A DNA stretch of 64,000 bases from Pseudaminobacter soli (ex Li et al. 2025) (GTDB lineage: Bacteria; Pseudomonadota; Alphaproteobacteria; Rhizobiales; Rhizobiaceae): the NCBI RefSeq assembly GCF_029892515.1, contig NZ_JARXVF010000002.1, forward strand, positions 1 through 64,000, written 5' to 3'. The notes under the pieces are model-generated. The model did not search any database, was not told where the DNA came from, and saw only the letters and a list, made by a program, of their open reading frames with translations. The translations under genes were made by a program, and so were the position numbers. This document shows, piece after piece, positions 49,558 to 58,828 of this stretch. Positions within the stretch are counted from its first letter, which is position 1. Each line of letters begins with the position of its first letter.

Positions 49558-50373
49558 GTGAAGAACAAATCGCTCATCGCGCTGGCCGCGTTGCTTGCTT
49601 CCGGCCTCACGCTCACATTCGGTGTGCCGTCCGCGGCAATTGCTGCTGACGGCGCGACTAACATCGTCGTCGGCGCGGACACCACCTTCCCACCTTTCGA
49701 GACCGAGACGAGCGGTGAGGTCACCGGGTTCGATATCGACCTGATCAAGGCGATCGCCGAGGCCGAGAACATGACGGTCACCCTAAAGACGCTGCCGTTC
49801 AACGGGATCATCCCCAGCCTGCAGGCCGGCTCGCTCGACGCGGCCGTGGCCGGAATCACGATCAAGACCAGCCGCCTGCAGAATGTCGATTTCAGCGACG
49901 CCTACTACAAGTCCGGACTTTCGGTCCTGGTCAAGAAGGACTCCGACATCAAAGGTTTCGACGATCTGAAGGGCCATGTTGTCGCGACCAAGAAGGCCAC
50001 CTCGTCGGTTGACTATCTAACCGACCACGGTTTCCCGTCCGACTATATCAAGCAGTTCCAGACCATCGACGCCGCCTATCAGGCGCTCGCGACCGGCGGG
50101 GCTGACGCGGTCATCTTCGACAATCCGGTCAACATCGACTTCAAGACCAAGCACGGCAACGTCAAGACCGTGGGGCCGCTCCTGACGGGCGAGTATTATG
50201 GCATCGCCGTCAGCAAGAAGAAGCCCGAGCTGGCCGCCAAGATCAATGACGGACTGGCCAAGATCAAGGAGAGCGGAGAATACAAGAAGCTCTTCGAGAA
50301 ATATTTCGGCGGCGATTTGAGTGGCGCGGTCGAGGGCGTGGAGAAGCCGGACTCCGTCGCGGTCAAGGACTGA
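49558..50373 (+). CDS. polar amino-acid ABC transporter substrate-binding protein (GlnH/FliY-like)
   Basis: The 271-residue protein starts at GTG 49558 behind AAAGGAG. It has a 29-residue signal peptide (end AIAA-D). The mature start 'NIVVGADTTFPPFETE' and 'VTGFDIDLIKAIAEA' are the SBP_bac_3 signature; 'SLDAAVAGITIKTSRLQNVDFSDAYY' follows. It binds an amino acid in the periplasm. It is the first gene of a three-gene importer with HisM-type permease and ATPase; the specificity is unknown. Confidence 0.92.
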   Translation: MKNKSLIALAALLASGLTLTFGVPSAAIAADGATNIVVGADTTFPPFETETSGEVTGFDIDLIKAIAEAENMTVTLKTLPFNGIIPSLQAGSLDAAVAGITIKTSRLQNVDFSDAYYKSGLSVLVKKDSDIKGFDDLKGHVVATKKATSSVDYLTDHGFPSDYIKQFQTIDAAYQALATGGADAVIFDNPVNIDFKTKHGNVKTVGPLLTGEYYGIAVSKKKPELAAKINDGLAKIKESGEYKKLFEKYFGGDLSGAVEGVEKPDSVAVKD

Positions 50374-50492
50374 GGATCGTCCCGGCACGATCAATATCCG
50401 GCGGTTTCGCCGGGCGGAACGCGCGGCGCGCGATTGGCCCCGCGCACTTGCGCGTAGATTGATGCGAGAGAAGGATAACTCGGGGGACGTCC

Positions 50493-51161
50493 ATGGACGC
50501 CATCTGGCAAAACCTACCTGTCATCCTGGTCGGTCTGCGCTTGACGATCCAGTATTCGATCGTTGCCATCATCCTGATGGTGGTCATCGGCTTGATCGCG
50601 GCGCTGATGCGGCTTTCAAAGTTTGCGCCGCTGCGGTGGATCGCTACCGCCTATGTCGAGATTTTCCGGTCGACTCCGCTTCTGGTGCAGCTTTTCTTCA
50701 TCGTTCTGGGGCTGCCCGCCATTCTGCCGGTCAACGAATGGTTCGGGCAGTTGTGGTATCCGATCCTCGCGGCCGCGCTGACACTCAGCCTGAACGAGGG
50801 CGCCTACGTCACCGAGATCATCCGCGCGGGCATCCTTGGCGTCGACCGAGGCCAGAAGGAGGCAGCGCAGAGCATCGGCATGAACGGCTTCCAGACGATG
50901 CGCTATATCGTCCTGCCGCAGGCGTTCAAGCGGATGATCCCGCCGCTGGTCAACCAGGCGGCCCAGACGATCAAGGACACTTCGCTCCTGGCTCCCGTCG
51001 GCATCGCCGAGCTGGTCTACAAGGGCGAGATCGTGATCGCGGAAACTTTCGCGTCCTTTGCGATCTGGGGCCTCATTGCGGTGCTATACTTTATCCTTAT
51101 CTTCTTGCTGTCGAAGTTCTCGTCCTATCTCGAGAGGAGGCTTCAAGTTGATAAACGTTAG
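50493..51161 (+). CDS. polar amino-acid ABC transporter permease (HisM/GlnP type)
   Basis: The 222-residue protein has about five membrane spans, the N-terminal '[21 protein letters not shown]' and the EAA-type loop '[34 protein letters not shown]'. Only one permease gene is present, so it probably works as a homodimer. It lies 119 bases after the binding-protein gene and overlaps the ATPase gene by 14 bases. Confidence 0.92.
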   Translation: MDAIWQNLPVILVGLRLTIQYSIVAIILMVVIGLIAALMRLSKFAPLRWIATAYVEIFRSTPLLVQLFFIVLGLPAILPVNEWFGQLWYPILAAALTLSLNEGAYVTEIIRAGILGVDRGQKEAAQSIGMNGFQTMRYIVLPQAFKRMIPPLVNQAAQTIKDTSLLAPVGIAELVYKGEIVIAETFASFAIWGLIAVLYFILIFLLSKFSSYLERRLQVDKR

Positions 51162-51870
51162 AAACCTGCACAAGTCCTTCGGCCACAGTGAAATCCTCAA
51201 GGGGATAAGCACCCATGTGGAGGAAAAGGAAGTCGTCGTCGTCATCGGTCCCTCGGGAAGCGGCAAGAGCACATTCCTGCGCTGCCTGAACGGGCTGGAG
51301 ACGGCCACCAGCGGCGAAATCGAAATCGCTGGAATGACGTTGACCGATCCGAAGACCAACATCCACAAGCTACGCCAGCATGTCGGCATGGTGTTCCAGC
51401 AGTTCAACCTCTTCAAGCACCTGACAATCCTGGAGAACATCACGATCGGGCCGCGCAAGGTGAAGAAGATCCCTGCGGAGGAGGCCAACAGGATCGCGCG
51501 CGAGCTTCTGGCCAAGGTCGGCCTCGTGGGGAAGGAGACAAACTATCCCGACGAACTCTCCGGCGGCCAGCAGCAGCGCGTGGCGATCGCCCGCGCGCTC
51601 GCGATGGGGCCGAACGTGATGCTCTTCGACGAGCCGACCTCCGCGCTCGATCCCGAAATGGTCGGCGAGGTGCTGCAAGTCATGAAGGCGCTTGCGGTCG
51701 AGGGAATGACGATGGTCGTGGTCACCCACGAAATGGGTTTCGCGCGCGAAGTGGGCCATAGGGTGATCTTCATGGATGACGGCCTCATCCTCGAGGAAGG
51801 GCCGCCCAAGGAGCTTTTCTCAAACCCGCAGAGAAACCGAACGAAAAGTTTCCTGGCAAAGATCCTGTAG
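51148..51870 (+). CDS. polar amino-acid ABC transporter ATP-binding protein (GlnQ type)
   Basis: A TTG start at 51148 behind GAGGAGG gives 240 residues, the usual GlnQ length; a longer frame upstream only repeats the permease end in another frame. It has Walker A 'GPSGSGKST', Q-loop 'VFQQFNLF', signature '[16 protein letters not shown]', Walker B '[14 protein letters not shown]' and H-loop 'VTHEMG'. It completes the amino-acid importer and overlaps the permease gene. Confidence 0.92.
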   Translation: MINVRNLHKSFGHSEILKGISTHVEEKEVVVVIGPSGSGKSTFLRCLNGLETATSGEIEIAGMTLTDPKTNIHKLRQHVGMVFQQFNLFKHLTILENITIGPRKVKKIPAEEANRIARELLAKVGLVGKETNYPDELSGGQQQRVAIARALAMGPNVMLFDEPTSALDPEMVGEVLQVMKALAVEGMTMVVVTHEMGFAREVGHRVIFMDDGLILEEGPPKELFSNPQRNRTKSFLAKIL

Positions 51871-51928
51871 TGGTTCCAATTCGGCCGTTGTTACAGAACG
51901 CTCCACTTCTCTGCCGGGATCCTTGTCT

Positions 51929-52954
51929 TTACTCGGCAGGTGTCGACCGCAAATCCTGTTCGGGTAGCTTGTCGGCCTTAGCTTCCTTCTCGAGCCAAAG
52001 CTTGTGGTGCTCCTTCGCCCAGTTGACATCCACAGTGCCCTTGCCCATCGCCTCGAAGGCACCTTCCATGCCGATCGTTCCGATATAGATGTGAGCGAGC
52101 ATCACCGCGAAGAACAGCACAGCTACGATGGAATGAACCATGTGTGCCGCGTGCATGTTGCCTATGTCGGTGCCGTAGAAGGGAAAGATCAGCACATAGC
52201 CGCTGATCGCCACCGCTGCGCCACCCAGCACGACGATCCAATAAATGGCCTTCTGGCCAGCATTGAACCTGTCCGCAGGCGGATGCTTGTGACCGACGAT
52301 GCCACCACCGCGCTTCAGCCATTCGATGTCCGTCCTGTCGGGAATGTTCCCTCCAAGCCACATCAGGAAGATCAGCACCACGCCAATGGTGAAGGGGAAG
52401 CTGAGATAGTTGTGCGCATATTTGGCCCACACAGACCATGTCGAAAATGCGTCATGGCCGATCAATGGCATCAGCAACTTCTTGCCAAAAGTGATGTTGA
52501 GCCCCGACAATCCGAGCAGGATAAAGCAGGTCGCCGTCATCCAGTGCACGAAGCGTTCGAAGCCGTTGAAGCGGACGATGGTGCGGCCGGAGCGGCCGCT
52601 TTCCAGTCGCACCATGCCGCGCGTCAGATAGAAGGCGACCAGAACGGCGAGCATACCGAGTATGGCGATGGCGGCGATCCAACGTAGCGCGATTTCATGA
52701 AAGGCACGCCATTCGCGGCCCGCCGGCTGAATGAGCACCGCGGCCCTCTTGTCGGGTATGATGATGCGTCCGGTGATACGCGGCTCCTGCTGCAGAAGCT
52801 GCTGCTCGGTCACGCCTTGCGCCGTCGGATTGATGATCGTCGTTGCGGGCTGCTGCGTTTGTTCCTGGGCACTGATGGGAGAGGAAAGTGCTGCCAGTCC
52901 CGCTAGAGCGCAAGCGCCCGCGACATTGCGAATTGCGGCGGCAAGACTGCTCAT
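51929..52954 (-). CDS. fdoI: formate dehydrogenase gamma subunit (cytochrome b556)
   Basis: A start at ATG 52954 behind GGGAGG gives 341 residues; a longer frame to 52975 is possible. A signal-type N-terminus and a 65-residue periplasmic region are followed by four membrane segments. Histidines for two b hemes are expected in 'NGFERFVHWMTA', 'AKYAHNYLSF' and 'AAHMVHSIVAVLFFAVMLAHIY'. It anchors the periplasmic alpha-beta dimer and passes electrons to quinone. The extra N-terminal extension is usual for the alphaproteobacterial form. Confidence 0.9.
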   Translation of the reverse strand: MSSLAAAIRNVAGACALAGLAALSSPISAQEQTQQPATTIINPTAQGVTEQQLLQQEPRITGRIIIPDKRAAVLIQPAGREWRAFHEIALRWIAAIAILGMLAVLVAFYLTRGMVRLESGRSGRTIVRFNGFERFVHWMTATCFILLGLSGLNITFGKKLLMPLIGHDAFSTWSVWAKYAHNYLSFPFTIGVVLIFLMWLGGNIPDRTDIEWLKRGGGIVGHKHPPADRFNAGQKAIYWIVVLGGAAVAISGYVLIFPFYGTDIGNMHAAHMVHSIVAVLFFAVMLAHIYIGTIGMEGAFEAMGKGTVDVNWAKEHHKLWLEKEAKADKLPEQDLRSTPAE

Positions 52955-53021
52955 CTGACATCCTCCCTTGCTCATGGCTGCCGGCCACAGCACTGCGGCG
53001 GCGGCAAGCCGTCACGACGGG

Positions 53022-53612
53022 CTAAACTTCTTCGCCGTAGGCCGTCTTCCAGCCCCAGGCGCCCGAGCTGTAGCCGCGCTGCTTCACCCGGTCGCGGAAT
53101 ATCTCCTCGATGACTTCGCCGTCGCCGGCCAGCAGCGACTTGGTCGCGCACATCTCGGCACAGAGCGGCAGCTTGCCCTCGGCGAGACGATTGGCGCCAT
53201 ATTTCTCATATTCCTCCTTGCTGCCGGTCACCTCCGGACCGCCGGCGCAGAAGGTGCATTTGTCCATCTTGCCGCGAGAACCGAAATTGCCGAGCCGCGG
53301 GTATTGCGGCGCGCCGAAGGGGCAGGCGTAGAAGCAGTAGCCGCAGCCGATGCACTGGTCCTTGGAGTGCAGCACCACACCGTCGTCGGTGGTGTAGATG
53401 CAGTTGACCGGGCACACCGCCATGCAGGGCGCGTCCGTGCAGTGCATGCAGGCCATGGTCACCGAGCGCTCGCCCGGCTGGCCGTCATTGATGGTAACCA
53501 CGCGGCGTCTGTTGATGCCCCACGGCACCTCGTGTTCGTTCTTGCAGGCGGTGACGCAAGCATTGCAGTCGATGCAGCGCTCGGCATCGCAGAGGAATTT
53601 CATCCGTGCCAT
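53022..53612 (-). CDS. fdhB: formate dehydrogenase beta subunit (four-cluster ferredoxin)
   Basis: The 196-residue iron-sulfur protein has four cysteine groups: 'CIDCNACVTAC', 'CTDAPCMAVCP', 'CIGCGYCFYACP' and 'CTFCAGG...CAEMCATKS'. That is enough for four [4Fe-4S] clusters. No transmembrane helix is present at its C-terminus. It carries electrons from the catalytic alpha subunit to the cytochrome b subunit. It starts 10 bases after the alpha-subunit stop, in the same operon. Confidence 0.93.
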   Translation of the reverse strand: MARMKFLCDAERCIDCNACVTACKNEHEVPWGINRRRVVTINDGQPGERSVTMACMHCTDAPCMAVCPVNCIYTTDDGVVLHSKDQCIGCGYCFYACPFGAPQYPRLGNFGSRGKMDKCTFCAGGPEVTGSKEEYEKYGANRLAEGKLPLCAEMCATKSLLAGDGEVIEEIFRDRVKQRGYSSGAWGWKTAYGEEV

Positions 53613-53622
53613 TCTTGCCTCC

Positions 53623-56532
53623 TTATGCCGCCGTGATCTGGCAGAGCGTGGCCTTCGGTTCTTGCATACCGGTGGCCGGGTCGTAGCCGTAGGTGGTCAT
53701 GGTGTTCGCGCTTTCGCCAAGAACTATGGGGTCGGCGCCATCCGGGTAGTTCGCACGCAGATCCTCACCGCCGAACCAGCCGCCGAAATGGAAGGGCATC
53801 CAGGCCACGCCCTTGCCCACTCGCTCCGTCACCAGCGCCCGCACCTTGGCCTTCGAGCTGTTTTCGGCGCCAGCCACCCAGACCCAGGCGCCGTTGACGA
53901 TGCCACGTTCGCTGGCGTCGGCAGGGTTGATCTCGATGAACATGTTCTGCTGCAGTTCGGCGAGCCACGGATTGGAGCGCGTCTCCTCGCCACCGCCCTC
54001 GAACTCGACCAATCGGCCGGAAGTCAGGATGAGCGGGAATTGCTTGGCGACTTGCCTGTCCACCGCCGATTTCTGTACCGAGAAGCCAATATTGGGCAGG
54101 CGAAACTGCACTTCGTCCTGTCGCGTAGGGTATTTCTCCACCAGATCAACGCGCGGCGTATAGACTGGCTCGCGGTGAACCGGGACCGGGTCGGGCACGC
54201 CGAAGGCATTCATGCGGGCGCGAGCATTGCCATAAGGCACACACCCGTGCTTCATCGCCACGCGCTGGATGCCGCCGGAAAGGTCGGTCGACCAGGAAAC
54301 CGCATCGGCCTTGTCGCCGCCGATCTTCTGGATGGTCGCCAGTTCGTCCGGCGCCAGGTCGTGGTCCCAACCGAGCTTCTTGAGCACGCCATAGGTGAAT
54401 TCAGGATAGCCGTCCTGGATCTCCGAGCCGAGCGAATAAGAACCGGAGGCCAGCAGGTTGACACCATCCCGCTCCACTCCGAAACGGGCGCGGAACGTGC
54501 CGCCGCCGTCCATTACGTGCAGGCCGGTGTTGTAGAGCAGCGCTGTGCCGGGATGTTTGAGTTCAGGTTTGCCCCAGCAGGGCCATGGCAAGCCATAATA
54601 GTCACCCTTGGCCGGCCCGTTCGTGGCGCGCAGGGTAACCAGGTCGAAGTCCTTCTGGTTGGCCATGTGCAGCTTCAGCCGCTCGGGCGACTGCCCGCAA
54701 TAGCCGGTGCTCCAGCTACCGCGATTCATCTCGCGCAATATGTCCTCGGCTTCCGGCAGATTGTTCTCGACCTTGATGTTCTTGAACATCTTGTCGGCGA
54801 AACCGAGCTTCTGGGCGATGAGATACATGATCTCCAGATCGTCCTTGGCCTCGAAGCTGGGCTTCACGATCTGCTCGCCCCATTGCAGCGAGCGGTTGGA
54901 GGCGACACGCGAGCCCTTTGCCTCGAACTGGGTGCAAGCCGGCAGCAGCCATGTTCCGTCCTTGCGCCCCGACTTGACTGACAGCGACGCCCAGGTGGTG
55001 GGGTGGGGATCGACCACCACCAAAAGGTCCAGTTTGGCCAGCGCCTTCAGCGATTCCGGGATGCGGGTGATGCTGTTGGAGGCGTGCCCCTGCACGAACA
55101 TAGCCCGCACATTGTCCTTCTGATGCACCTGGTCCTTCGGCAGCAGCACCGCGTCGAACCAGCGCGTCAGCGGAATGCCCGGCGCCTCCATGATCTCCTT
55201 GCTGTCGAAGCGCGAGACGAACCAGTCGTAGTCCACCTCCCAGACGCGCGACCAATGCTTCCAGGCAGTGTCCTTGAGGCCGTAGTAGAAGGGCAGCGTC
55301 ACGATATCGAGGCCGACATCGGTGGCGCCCTGAACATTGTCATGCCCGCGCAGGATGTTGGCGCCGGTGCCTGGCTTGCCGACATTGCCAGTCAGCAGCA
55401 GCAGGATGCAGCTGGTGCGAACATTGGCGGTGCCCACAGTGTGCTGGGTCTGGCCCATGCACCAGATCAGGGTTGCGGGCTTTTCGGTGGCAAACAGCTT
55501 GGCAATGTGCTCGACCTGCGCGCCCGGCACGCCGGTGACGCGCTCGACCTCGTCGGGCGGCCACTTTTCGATCTCTTTCAGGACATCGTCATAGCCATAG
55601 ACGCGGCTCTGGATGAATTCCTTGTCCTCCCAGCCGTTCTTTACGATGTGCCACATCAGCCCGTAGAGGAAGGCAATGTCCGTTCCCGGCCGCAGCCGCA
55701 CGTAGTCGGTGGCATGGGCGGCCGTGCGCGTCATGCGCGGGTCAACCACGATCATGTTGGCGTTGTTGAGCTCCTTGCCCTCCAGCATGTGCTGCATGGC
55801 GACCGGATGGGCCTCGGCCGCGTTGCTGCCGACATAGAGCAACGTCTTGGCGTTGCGCATGTCGTTAATGCTGTTGGTCATGGCGCCATAGCCCCAGGTG
55901 TTGGCGACGCCGGTGACGGTGGTGGAGTGGCAGATGCGGGCCTGATGGTCGGTATTGTTGGTGCCCCAGAAGGCGCCAAGCTTGCGGAACAGATAGGCGC
56001 CCTCGTTGGTGAACTTGGCCGAGCCCAGCCAGTAGACGGAATCCGCCCCGGACGTGCCGCGTATCTGCATGAACTTGTCGCAGATTGCGGAGATCGCCTC
56101 GTCCCAACTTGCCCGCTGCCACTCGCCATTAACCAGCTTCAGCGGATATTTGAGGCGCCGGTCGTTGTGCACCAGTTCGCGCACGGACGCGCCCTTGGCG
56201 CAATGCGAGCCGCGATTGATGGGGCTGTCGAAGCTCGGTTCCTGGCCGATCCAGACGCCGTTGGAAACTTCGGCAGTGACCGTGCAGCCGACCGCGCAAT
56301 GGGTGCAGACGCTCTTGCGGATCTCGACGGCGGCACCCGGCGCCGGCGGCGGGCCAGCCTTGGCCTTACGCATATTGGCGAGCGGCAGGGCGCCGATGGT
56401 TGCCAGCCCTGCGGCGGCGAGCCCGGAGCGCCGTAGGAAGCTGCGTCGATCGAGGCGGGCGAGCCCCAGCCCTTCGGCGAAAGCTGCAAAATGGGTCTGG
56501 CGAGCAGGACGATCTGAACGCTTGATAAGCAT
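53623..56532 (-). CDS. fdhA: formate dehydrogenase alpha subunit (Mo/W-bis-MGD, cysteine type)
   Basis: The 969-residue enzyme oxidises formate to CO2. It has a twin-arginine signal ('LDRRSFLRRSGLAAAG', about residues 28-43), so it is exported folded. The [4Fe-4S] cysteines are C76, C79, C83 and C111. The catalytic residue is Cys201 in 'QARICHSTT', with His202; a TGC-type Cys replaces the selenocysteine of E. coli FDH-N. The C-terminal part has the MGD-binding domain. Next to it are a Tat-target small protein, a TorD-type chaperone and, downstream on the other side, a tungstate importer, which suggests W or Mo as metal. Confidence 0.93.
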   Translation of the reverse strand: MLIKRSDRPARQTHFAAFAEGLGLARLDRRSFLRRSGLAAAGLATIGALPLANMRKAKAGPPPAPGAAVEIRKSVCTHCAVGCTVTAEVSNGVWIGQEPSFDSPINRGSHCAKGASVRELVHNDRRLKYPLKLVNGEWQRASWDEAISAICDKFMQIRGTSGADSVYWLGSAKFTNEGAYLFRKLGAFWGTNNTDHQARICHSTTVTGVANTWGYGAMTNSINDMRNAKTLLYVGSNAAEAHPVAMQHMLEGKELNNANMIVVDPRMTRTAAHATDYVRLRPGTDIAFLYGLMWHIVKNGWEDKEFIQSRVYGYDDVLKEIEKWPPDEVERVTGVPGAQVEHIAKLFATEKPATLIWCMGQTQHTVGTANVRTSCILLLLTGNVGKPGTGANILRGHDNVQGATDVGLDIVTLPFYYGLKDTAWKHWSRVWEVDYDWFVSRFDSKEIMEAPGIPLTRWFDAVLLPKDQVHQKDNVRAMFVQGHASNSITRIPESLKALAKLDLLVVVDPHPTTWASLSVKSGRKDGTWLLPACTQFEAKGSRVASNRSLQWGEQIVKPSFEAKDDLEIMYLIAQKLGFADKMFKNIKVENNLPEAEDILREMNRGSWSTGYCGQSPERLKLHMANQKDFDLVTLRATNGPAKGDYYGLPWPCWGKPELKHPGTALLYNTGLHVMDGGGTFRARFGVERDGVNLLASGSYSLGSEIQDGYPEFTYGVLKKLGWDHDLAPDELATIQKIGGDKADAVSWSTDLSGGIQRVAMKHGCVPYGNARARMNAFGVPDPVPVHREPVYTPRVDLVEKYPTRQDEVQFRLPNIGFSVQKSAVDRQVAKQFPLILTSGRLVEFEGGGEETRSNPWLAELQQNMFIEINPADASERGIVNGAWVWVAGAENSSKAKVRALVTERVGKGVAWMPFHFGGWFGGEDLRANYPDGADPIVLGESANTMTTYGYDPATGMQEPKATLCQITAA

Positions 56533-56533
56533 A

Positions 56534-56740
56534 TCACTCTCCCCGGCCCGGATACCGGTTCACCCGGTAGTAGGTCTTCACGTGCTCGGTTTTGCGGTAT
56601 AGGGACCTGGTCCGCTGGTCACGGCTTTCGCTGTCGGCCCGGGCTTCGGTGCCTTGCGTCGTTGTCATTGCGAGGGGAGAAAGGGCGAGAGCTCGCAGAA
56701 AATCGCGCCGTCGCACGTTGTTTTCGTGTTTATGTGCCAT
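56534..56740 (-). CDS. small Tat-target protein of the formate dehydrogenase region
   Basis: The 68-residue protein has 'NVRRRDFLRALALSP', a twin-arginine signal, and ends 'KTEHVKTYYRVNRYPGRGE'. It matches the short 'formate dehydrogenase region Tat target' proteins that precede FDH alpha genes. The ATG at 56740 follows GGAGAAGG. It is one base before the alpha-subunit start. Its function is unknown; assembly of the enzyme is likely. Confidence 0.8.
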   Translation of the reverse strand: MAHKHENNVRRRDFLRALALSPLAMTTTQGTEARADSESRDQRTRSLYRKTEHVKTYYRVNRYPGRGE

Positions 56741-56759
56741 CCTTCTCCTCCGATCCCCG

Positions 56760-57416
56760 TCACGCTGGCAGGGCAAATGCCTCCGTCTCGATCTCGATGA
56801 ACACGCGCCCAAGCCGACCAAGCTGTCTGTAGAATTCGCAATCGGCCGAACGCTCCAGATCCAGGAACAAGCGACCAAGCCACGGCTTCAGATGTGTTTC
56901 GAAAAACGCTGACTGAGCTTTGGCATCCGCTGTGCCGTAGGCGTGAAGGGCAAAACCGGCCATGACCTCGCACAGCAGCGCACCATGGTCCTCCGGTTCG
57001 GTATTTCCTTGGGCGCGCTCGATCCCGAGCCGGCGCAGGTCGCCACGCAACCGAGCTAGTGGGCGCTCGTTGATAAATCCGGTGAGATAATAAGAGGCAT
57101 AAGGCAGAAGCTCGCTTCGACCAACGCCAATGAACAGCCGGAAATGATCCCGCTCTATCTCGTCAAGGTCGCTCTCACGCGCAACTGCAGCGAGAGCGCT
57201 ATGCGCACGCCCAAGCTGGGTTCCGTCGCCCTCGATCGCTGCCAGTAGCCCCAGAAGCTCGCGGTCCGGCGGATGGAGGAGCAGCCTGGCGAGCAGGGCG
57301 TATTCCTGCGCACGAGCGCGGTCGACCTCGTCGTCAAAGCCCAAATTTAACCCTTTCCCGGCGGGAGCCTCATCCCAGCCCGGGGCCGAAAGAACTTGTG
57401 CTGTGGCGGCTCTCAT
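56760..57416 (-). CDS. TorD-family chaperone for formate dehydrogenase maturation
   Basis: The 218-residue all-helical protein has the TorD pattern: 'EYALLARLLLHPPDRELL', 'HFRLFIGVGRSELLPYASYYLTG' and 'EDHGALLCEVMAGFA'. Such chaperones bind the Tat signal of molybdoenzymes and protect the apoenzyme during cofactor insertion. It is the first gene of the FDH operon; 277 bases separate it from the divergent DUF3305 gene, so the promoters lie there. Confidence 0.85.
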   Translation of the reverse strand: MRAATAQVLSAPGWDEAPAGKGLNLGFDDEVDRARAQEYALLARLLLHPPDRELLGLLAAIEGDGTQLGRAHSALAAVARESDLDEIERDHFRLFIGVGRSELLPYASYYLTGFINERPLARLRGDLRRLGIERAQGNTEPEDHGALLCEVMAGFALHAYGTADAKAQSAFFETHLKPWLGRLFLDLERSADCEFYRQLGRLGRVFIEIETEAFALPA

Positions 57417-57693
57417 CTCACCGCTCCAGTAGACACAAACGCGCTGAATGATGCGGTTTCCGCAATCTGCGCGACAGCCTCAACACGGTGGGAATTATGC
57501 GCAGGCATCGGTCCACCGCTTCGAGGCAGCGAGGCACCGTTTATGAAATGCGGCGACCCGCATCTGCCCGGATAAAACAGTCTACCTAAAAGCTTAAGAC
57601 GTCAACTATTGTGTATAGGACTCCTTGCCCCTGGGGTGTCGGCCACGCGAGAAAAGCACTATCTTTCTTAAGAAAGACCAAGGAGGCGGTAGG

Positions 57694-58215
57694 TTGAGCA
57701 ACCCGATGCCGCATCTCAGCATCCCAGCGGGGATCGTGGTGGAACGGCGCAAGGCCGCGTCGTCCTGGATCGATTTCACGTGGCGGCCAGTGTCGGTGCT
57801 CGTGGGCAAGCCGGCCGCCGAGCCCGGCACATGTCTCGGCGACGACGGAGAGTCCGCAACCTTCTATGCCGGCGCCGTATCGCTGGACCTCTATAGGACC
57901 GAAACCAGCCGCTACCGCGACAATCTCACGTCACCCCGGCCCTCCGTGTGGGTGGCGATTGTCGCAACTGACGGCGTTTCACTCTGCTCCGTCGTGGCGG
58001 CTACGATCGATCCTGCCGAAGGCGAGGCCCTTTCGGAGCCCGGCACCTTGGTGGAGGCTGTTCCTCTGCCGCATGCCATTGCCGACCAGATAGCTGAATT
58101 CGTGGCACGCCATCCGGTCGAGGACAGTTTCGTCAAACGCAAGCGAGATCGCGCCAACCCCGAAGCGCTGGCGCGCCGTCTGCCCACCCTCGAGAAGAAC
58201 GATGACCGAGAATGA
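57694..58215 (+). CDS. DUF3305 protein
   Basis: The 173-residue protein starts at TTG 57694 behind AAGGAGG; the first ATG (57706) is too far from it. 'PAGIVVERRKAASSWIDFTWRPVSVL' and 'TFYAGAVSLDLYRTETSRYRDNL' fit DUF3305, a family of unknown function that accompanies formate dehydrogenase genes. No signal peptide, cytoplasmic. It overlaps the DUF3306 gene by 14 bases. Confidence 0.8.
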   Translation: MSNPMPHLSIPAGIVVERRKAASSWIDFTWRPVSVLVGKPAAEPGTCLGDDGESATFYAGAVSLDLYRTETSRYRDNLTSPRPSVWVAIVATDGVSLCSVVAATIDPAEGEALSEPGTLVEAVPLPHAIADQIAEFVARHPVEDSFVKRKRDRANPEALARRLPTLEKNDDRE

Positions 58216-58807
58216 AGGCATATTCACGCGCTGGTCGCGCCTGAAGCGGAAGGCCACGGAAGGGTCGGCCGGCGAACCCGAACCGTCCGAAGTTGAGAAC
58301 ACTCCGAACCCGGCCGGGACGACCGCCACCGAGGAGGCTGCTGTCGACCTTTCGCAATTGCCGTCGCTCGATTCCATTGATGCAACCACCGATCTTCGCG
58401 GATTTCTCGCGGCTGGCGTTCCAACACACTTGCGCAACGCTGCTCTACGACGCGCTTGGTCTGCCGACCCTGCCATCCGCGATTTTATCGGCCCAAACGA
58501 GAATTTTTGGGACCATTCGACCGGAATTGTCCCCGGTTTCACGCAACTCGCATCAGATGCTTCTTCCCGGTTGCTTGCCCAGGTTCTCGACGAGGGGCCC
58601 GTCCAGGAATCGGGCAGCGAGCAAGCGACCGCTATCTCGGAAACGTCGACCCCCGCGCTGCCCTCCCGACCGGAACAACCTGACAATGCCGCTGGCGATG
58701 GAGCTGAGACGCCGCGCGATACATCCGAAGATGCAGCTACGCGGCGACCGGCCGACAACCGCCCCCGCCATCACGGCGGCGCCGTTCCGCATTTCGATCA
58801 GGAATGA
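58202..58807 (+). CDS. DUF3306 protein
   Basis: The 201-residue acidic protein has 'FTRWSRLKRKA' at the start, then 'LPSLDSIDATTDLRGFLAAGVP', 'RNAALRRAWSADPAIRDF' and a long disordered tail. This is DUF3306, which is found beside DUF3305 in FDH clusters. It overlaps the DUF3305 frame and converges with the polyferredoxin gene, 21 bases away. Function unknown; FDH assembly is inferred. Confidence 0.8.
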   Translation: MTENEGIFTRWSRLKRKATEGSAGEPEPSEVENTPNPAGTTATEEAAVDLSQLPSLDSIDATTDLRGFLAAGVPTHLRNAALRRAWSADPAIRDFIGPNENFWDHSTGIVPGFTQLASDASSRLLAQVLDEGPVQESGSEQATAISETSTPALPSRPEQPDNAAGDGAETPRDTSEDAATRRPADNRPRHHGGAVPHFDQE

Positions 58808-58828
58808 CTCTGCTATAAGGTCTCGACT

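Noticed and set aside
53398-56436. Long plus-strand frames (477-527 codons) opposite the formate dehydrogenase genes
   Set aside because: They mirror the high-GC codon pattern of the real minus-strand genes and have no family features.
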